From: Plakobranchus ocellatus
Taxonomy: Eukaryota; Mollusca; Gastropoda; Plakobranchidae
Direction: 5' to 3'
NCBI GenBank assembly: GCA_019648995.1
Contig: BLXT01003938.1
Span: 316,842-354,995 of the forward strand
Length of the DNA stretch: 38,154 nt
The notes under the pieces were generated by a model. The model saw nothing but the letters and a program-made list of their open reading frames with translations. It made no database searches and was not told where the DNA came from. Shown one piece after another: positions 33,279-38,154 of the stretch. The position numbers were made by a program, and so were the translations under genes. Within the stretch, counting starts at the first letter, position 1. Every line of letters starts with the position of its first letter.

Positions 33279-34400
33279 ACTTTGCCTACCCATAGTTTTG
33301 TGCCTCTTTGTGCCTCAATTTAAATTCATAGATAGATTTTATGAGTAAAGCTTGATAAATGTGGAAAAACACTGTCTGTTCTTTTACCATTTGAACCATA
33401 CTACCATTAACTATTGGTGTTCGATGGCTGTCATAAACCATACTGAGCATGGCCATTAAATTCCTGTGCTTTAGCATTTTTGCTTTGACTTTTTTTGATT
33501 ACTTGGAAGGCAATTTATTTTTACAAAGGTGCATAATCCATATTTTCTGCATTAAAAAAAAAATTTTGTCTTTCGAGTAGTTTTTCATGCCCATATTATG
33601 TCTGACAGTTTTAAAAACTTTAAATTTTATTTGTGTAAGGGGATCAGTCCAGTCAGGAGCTCTGAAAACTTGCTACCCGGCTCTAACTAAGTTATCTCTC
33701 CTTTCCTCGGTCAAATACACACTGAATCTCCCTGGGCATTATGCTTGACTAGTTTATTGCATGCATGGATGCATTCTCTGCATGTCAATTGCAGAAGAAT
33801 TGTGTTTGAGGCAGATGGAAGAAAAGTGTTTGATATTGATAGAAGAAAAGTGTTTGATATTGATAGAAGAAAATTTGATTTGTTGCTCCATGTTCAAATT
33901 TGATGAAAGTAAAGGATAGTAGCTGTGGTTTCTTTGTGCGAATACGCACTTATTTTTAAACAACGTTTTCAATTAAATAATTCATTAATTATAAAGTTTT
34001 TAACTTTTTACTGTTAGTCGTCAGATGTGTAATTAAGTTTATTAGTTTTGGAATGTAAAAGTAGGGTGTATTTTAATATTTTTAGATTTATTTTGTATTG
34101 AGTATAACAGTGGTGCGGTCATTGGGTCTTTTCTGGCACGGACTGAGGTGTGGGCTCGCTCATTCATCCCATAGCTCTCCTAGTACTAGATAGATGTATT
34201 TTTATCCTGATCAGCTTTCTTTGCTTTTTTTATACTTCACAATATAAGTATTTAAGACATCAAAAGAGGAGATGTGATCAGATTTTGAAAAACTACAAGC
34301 GCAGGCAAAGTTGTATTTTGATTAAAATTCTTTTTTTTTCTTTCAGTGTTTTAATTTTATGCATATTATAATGCACTTGCTTTTTCTTTTAAAAGTCTAG
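33279..34400. other. Unannotated DNA with a short tandem repeat
   Basis: A somewhat GC-richer stretch (33640-33780) and the 24-bp repeat at 33819. No gene recognised. Confidence 0.5.
33819..33880. repeat. 24-bp tandem repeat
   Basis: GAAGAAAAGTGTTTGATATT plus GATA is repeated from 33819 and 33843, followed by a partial third copy. The minus strand reads as a repeated SSINIKHF peptide with no other protein signal. Confidence 0.9.
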
Positions 34401-34445
34401 ATTTGAGGCAGCTTGCTCATGAAGATGACTCAGTTATGCCTCCAG
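34401..34445 (+). CDS. Candidate internal exon, unknown gene
   Basis: A 45-nt segment between a good acceptor (CTTTTAAAAGTCTAG) and a strong donor (CTCCAG/GTAAGAC). Only one frame is open; it reads LRQLAHEDDSVMPP, a polar peptide unlike the poly-Phe/Ile noise around it. It enters with two bases of a split codon and leaves in phase 1. I do not recognise it. It would join the candidate at 34820. Confidence 0.35.
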
Positions 34446-34819
34446 GTAAGACACAGTCTAAAATGCATATTTAGTTTAGACAGACTGCTCCTCTTACAAT
34501 CAAGTTTTATTTTCTTGATCACATCAATCCGTTAATACATATTTATTTTTTTTTGGCTATTTATTTAGGTCTCTAGTGTATGTATTTTCATTCTCTTGTG
34601 TGTGGAAACTACTATTTTTCTTTTTGTTTAAATGTTTATAATTTCTACTCTATATGTCCTCTCTTTGCTGTTTATACCCTTTTGTTTCTATTGCATTTTA
34701 AGTAGGTTGCAGGTGACTTAGTTCCTTGTTTCTTGTAATAATATTGACGATTGGTGTAAATTGCTCTAATCAATCAGACATATATGTATGTATTAATCTG
34801 TCTTTTGATATTTGTGTAG

Positions 34820-34854
34820 GCACACAAGAAAATTTTTCACATTGGTCCAGATAA
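34820..34854 (+). CDS. Candidate terminal exon, unknown gene
   Basis: The acceptor GATATTTGTGTAG is followed, in the phase set by the 34401-34445 candidate, by GTQENFSHWSR and TAA at 34852-34854. AATAAA occurs at about 35232 as a possible polyadenylation signal. Without upstream exons or homology this is only a consistent splice model. Confidence 0.28.
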
Positions 34855-35373
34855 AAAAATTGACAAAGACACATTTTTGGATTCTCCAAAAATTCCTGAG
34901 CATTTTGCTCTTTATTTGAAGGCTTTATCTTATTTAGTTAGAAAATTATGATGTTTTAAAGTCTGGTTGAGGAAACATAGTTTTGAATGTAAGTTTTACA
35001 TGTATGTTTTTTGTAGTTTTCAGCGCATAGAATAGATGATCAAATTGGTTTTACAGTTACATGGCACACATACACCTCATTATTGTTCATTCTAACCCAC
35101 AAATGAGAATCTTAACAAATATTTGTTGGTGACAATGAATATTCAATTAAGGAATTTAAAATTTTAAGCCCATCTCATGTCATTGTTCATCACTGAGTGT
35201 TACACCTCAACAACGATATTGTCCAATTCTATAATAAATCTATCATATTTAACTTCAACCAAGATCAAGTTCTAAAGTAGATCTATGAATTTAATGACTT
35301 GTAGGCTGTCAAAATTACGGTTTTAAATTAGATTTAGCTTCCAAACATTAACAACAAACAACAACAGAGGTAA
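34855..35373. other. Unannotated DNA, possible 3'UTR
   Basis: If the 34401/34820 exon model is right this would be its 3'UTR, with AATAAA near 35232. Otherwise nothing is seen. Confidence 0.4.
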
Positions 35374-35571
35374 CAGAGATGGGCATAACTCCCCCCCCCC
35401 CCCAAAAAAAAATCCTGAGGTAGTTGTATGTATGTATATACATACGACTACCTCAGGATTTTTTTTGGGGGGGGAGTTATGTAAAGTATATACATACATA
35501 CAATATATATATATAGTCAGTAGGAAAAAAAATCCGGAATTCAGGAAAAATCCTGAGAATGCTCATCTCTG
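35374..35571. mobile_element. hAT-like MITE (candidate) with internal palindrome
   Basis: The left end CAGAGATGGGCAT and the reverse complement of the right end, CAGAGATGAGCAT, match at 12 of 13 positions. CAGRG termini are typical of hAT transposons. No clean 8-bp target duplication is visible. There is no coding content. The right-hand segment recurs at 36671-36717, which supports a dispersed family. Confidence 0.5.
35384..35481. repeat. 98-bp palindrome with TGAGGTAGT in its stem
   Basis: CATAACT, a C run, an A run and TCCTGAGGTAGT are mirrored by ACTACCTCAGGA, a T run, a G run and AGTTATG. The inner GTATGTAT pairs with ATACATAC around a GTAT loop. The arms differ in homopolymer length (13 C against 8 G; 9 A against 8 T). 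TGAGGTAG equals the let-7 family 5' end including its seed. Confidence 0.9.
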
Positions 35572-35589
35572 ACGTAAACAAGGTCTAGA

Positions 35590-35935
35590 TCTAGGCCAGA
35601 GAGAGAAAAGGACGTAGAGACAGAGAGAGACACACTTACAGAGGGAGCAACAGGAGGGGGGGAAGGGAAAGGCAGTCAGGTATAGAGGGAGAGTCAGAGA
35701 GACAGGGAGCAACAGAGAGACACATAGAAAGAGCAACAGAGGGAGACAGCGAGAGAAAGAAAGGGTAGCTAGACTGAATGGGAGAACGAGCGAGAGTGGA
35801 AGAGAGAGAGAAAGAGAGAGAGAGAGACAGGGAGTGAACTGAAAGTCAGTCAGAGAGAGAGGAAGAGAGAGAAAGGCAGTCAGACAGAAGGAGAGGAGCG
35901 GAGAAAAAGAAAGAGACAGAGCGACTGGCATAAGA
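35590..35935 (+). repeat. Purine-rich GA tract
   Basis: About 340 bp of imperfect GAGAGA, GGGAG and AGACAG words, strongly purine-biased on the plus strand. The 122-codon Leu/Ser-rich minus-strand frame over it is an artefact of this composition. Confidence 0.9.
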
Positions 35936-37745
35936 AAATATCAGGGAAAAGTTAATGAAAAGAGACATTCATATCGACGTTCACAACTAATATTAAAAAG
36001 AGAAGGAAAGCATAAGCATAAACGATAAAAGTGAATGTGGGAGAGAGAGTGCGAGAGATAGAGAATAGCTAGGTTGGTAGACTTTAATGCATTGTTTAAC
36101 ATTCCACTATACAGACCTACAAAAAAAAAGATTTTTAAAAGTGGAGCCAGGCATTTTGGCTAGTGTTATGTAGCGTACAATTTGTATCAATTTATCACCA
36201 TAATTTTAACTGTTTTTTTATCCTGAAAAGCATGCATAGTTGGCACCTCCAGTTTCTCTGGTAGCAGATCAAAAATTGACTAGAGGGTTGGGGAAACAGC
36301 CTCTGGTTTCTTTGATCTTTAGCCGACATGGCTTACTACACTAGGTCTTGTACTGGATTGCGGGATACTTGGCAGACCTCTGATTCAAGGCTAAAGAGTA
36401 CGCTGGAGTACTTGACCAATACAAATATTCATAAAAAAATATGGCGATGAACTTTTGATCGATACTGCATTTTTTTTATATAATGTAAGAAAATCGCAAG
36501 AAATGGAAGATAGATTCAGGATATTCGTCAGGCCTAGCCCCACTCATCATAATTTTCTTGGTGCTGAGCGTAAGGCGTAATTTTTTCCCTGTAGGCGTCA
36601 TAAATTACACCGAAAGCATAATGTTGGCAGGTCTGATTTTATTACTGGTGCCTGAATTTCTTCAGAAGAGAAAAAAAATCCGGAACTCCTGAAAAATACG
36701 GAGAATGCCTATATCTGTATTATGTTTTTAGTATGCTTTTAAAGAGATTTTAGTTTGGTTTTAGTATGTTTTTTAAGAGTTTTTAATGACAGGCTTTATT
36801 TGGGTTTTAGTATGTTTTGAACAGGATTTTTTTTTAGCTGAGTTTTAGCCTATGTTTTGAATATGGTTTTTACTATGTGTTTTTATCAGGTTTTCTTTGG
36901 GTACTTATAGTTCAGGATTACTAGTTGCTTTCTTTGTGGACATCACATGATCAATATACCTATGTGGAATAGTTTAGTTTTCTAAATTAAGTGTGTCTCT
37001 TTTTTTTTGTATACCCTGCATCTCTATTGAGTTAAGTGTGTGTTGTTGCCTACGTGTTTTGTCAAACAGAGTTTTGTGTGTCAGAGATGTGCTAGTGGCG
37101 GAGACGTGTTGTTCAGAAAGCTTGTGTGATATTTAAATATTCATCATTCATTTTCTTTAAGAGCCTTTCCAAGAGCAAAGTATAGCAAGCATTGCTAATC
37201 AAGTCTAAAAAAATTCAAGAAAAAAATTCTGAACAGTTCTACATGAATTTTAAAACTCATTTCTAAAACTACCAGGGTCTCATTTAATTTTGAGAGCAAA
37301 ATCATGATCTCTGAAGCTAGACCTTTTATGTGATATAACATATGATCTCATAGCTCAAAATTTTATTTTACTTCAGATTATTAAACATTGAGGCCAAATA
37401 TCTGCCATAATTTGACTAAAAAAATTGTGATTTTCTCCATCAATTCCTGACAGAGATAGGCATGTATAAATGAACACCTCTACCAAAAACCATCATGAAC
37501 ATGAAAATCAACCTCCAGATAGATCTTTAAAAGTTTGAGTCAGTACTCCTGGAGCAGATAGGTCCCCTCTAGATCTATCTTCATTTAAGCTACAGACGAA
37601 ACAAAGAGAATTCTGTATCTTTGTCACTATATGTCAGCTACCAATGAAACAGGGAGGTCACAGGCAAAAAATTGTGTTGATATTGTTTGAAAGTAGCACC
37701 TTTTATATTATAATTTGGCCTGTGACTTCTTCATTTCTTTGTTAG
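35936..37745. other. Unannotated DNA
   Basis: Contains the hAT-like end at 36671-36717. At about 36720-36900 there are repeated TTTTAGTATGTTTT-type words, a degenerate internal repeat. A possible MITE left end CAGAGATAGGCATG lies at 37451. No gene identified. Confidence 0.5.
36671..36717. mobile_element. Second hAT-like terminal segment
   Basis: About 39 of 47 positions match 35525-35571 (AAAAAAAATCCGGAA, GAAAAAT, GAGAATGC, ending ATCTG). It is probably the right end of another member of the family. No matching left end was found nearby. Confidence 0.5.
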
Positions 37746-37888
37746 CTTATGAAGGTGGATCTAGATTAGAGGTAGACCCATATGCTATGTCTCATCTCCA
37801 CGGATTAATGAAAATCTGTGTGGAGAGAGATGAACGAGCCTCCACTGAATTTTGCATTGATATAAAATTGCCGGATTTGTACCGGTAG
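37746..37888 (+). CDS. Candidate exon, unknown gene
   Basis: An excellent polypyrimidine acceptor (CTTCATTTCTTTGTTAG) leads into an open frame, YEGGSRLEVDPYAMSHLHGL through ERDERASTEFCIDIKLPDLY to Arg and TAG at 37886-37888. A GT at the CCG/GTAGAT junction could instead be a donor. The residue mix is protein-like and polar. Not recognised. Confidence 0.3.
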
Positions 37889-38154
37889 ATCTATGCTACA
37901 TTTAGATCTAGATCTATTTCTGATAAGTGATATAAAGAGATTGAAATAGCCTTGATGGGATGGGCCGACCTAAAACTTAGTCACTTCGTAACTGGGCAAT
38001 GTTTCGAGAGGGACACAGTTATTGTTTTGGGTGTAGATTTAGATCTTGATTCCTGGGCTGAAGATCTTATTTATGGACTTCGAAAGACGATCATCTCATA
38101 CATCTACTTGTCTTTCATTGTGCATTATCCAAGCAAAGACATAAACGATCGTGC
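37889..38154. other. Window end, no gene identified
   Basis: Dense AGATCTA words (37905-37920) and higher GC toward the edge. No open frame long enough to judge. Confidence 0.5.

Noticed and set aside
35384-35481. A genuine let-7 gene
   Set aside because: Only the seed and a few later bases match. The stem is a full palindrome with homopolymer runs and a 4-nt loop, unlike let-7 precursors.
35563-35931. Minus-strand Leu/Ser-rich 122-codon frame
   Set aside because: Artefact of the GA tract.

Overview
The window is AT-rich, intron-rich animal DNA with long poly-A/T runs, microsatellites and one 470-base assembly gap. The recurring AGATCTA-type and GTAGGCCTAC-type words, an RTE-type LINE, a CAC-ended DNA transposon and the style of the one clear gene suggest a lophotrochozoan. 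A gastropod mollusc is my best guess. That is an inference from general sequence style, not a proof.

The one gene I can identify with confidence is a Hedgehog acyltransferase (HHAT, MBOAT superfamily) on the minus strand. I assembled it from seven coding exons between 28432 (ATG) and 18929 (stop). All six splice junctions keep phase, and the predicted protein is 552 residues. The two MBOAT catalytic positions, Asp384 and His424, are exactly 40 residues apart, as in human HHAT (Asp339/His379), although a splice junction lies between them. The first coding exon starts at an acceptor site 6 nt before the ATG, so at least one upstream 5'UTR exon must exist but was not located. The introns carry microsatellites and tRNA-like SINE heads.

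The mobile-element core lies left of HHAT. A plus-strand RTE-clade LINE (copy A, about 13200-17064) is split by a 2,276-bp DNA transposon (14289-16564) with 11-bp terminal inverted repeats beginning CACGGCGCACA and a 4-bp target duplication AAGT. It carries the remains of a minus-strand transposase, and I assign it to Chapaev/CMC. A second LINE copy (copy B, 32254-33207), upstream of HHAT, lacks the transposon and so shows the empty site. Copy B is 5'-truncated, ends in a GAT-type tail and is flanked by AAAGAC.

The rest is mostly non-coding. It holds a 278-bp tandem duplication near 2 kb, a 38-bp triplicate near 11.1 kb, a 57-bp minisatellite near 17.7 kb, three long inverted repeats (6841-6930, 33211-33278, 35384-35481), a hAT-like MITE around the last of these, and a purine-rich tract at 35.6-35.9 kb. 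Several short open segments bounded by good splice signals (near 4.4, 6.3, 8.4, 11.5, 34.4-34.8 and 37.75 kb) may be exons of other genes. I cannot name them and they are scored low.

I found no convincing new biological system. The points most worth a second look are the dated nesting of the transposon in the LINE, the palindrome containing a let-7-type seed, the near-perfect hairpin at 6.85 kb, and the unnamed exon candidates.
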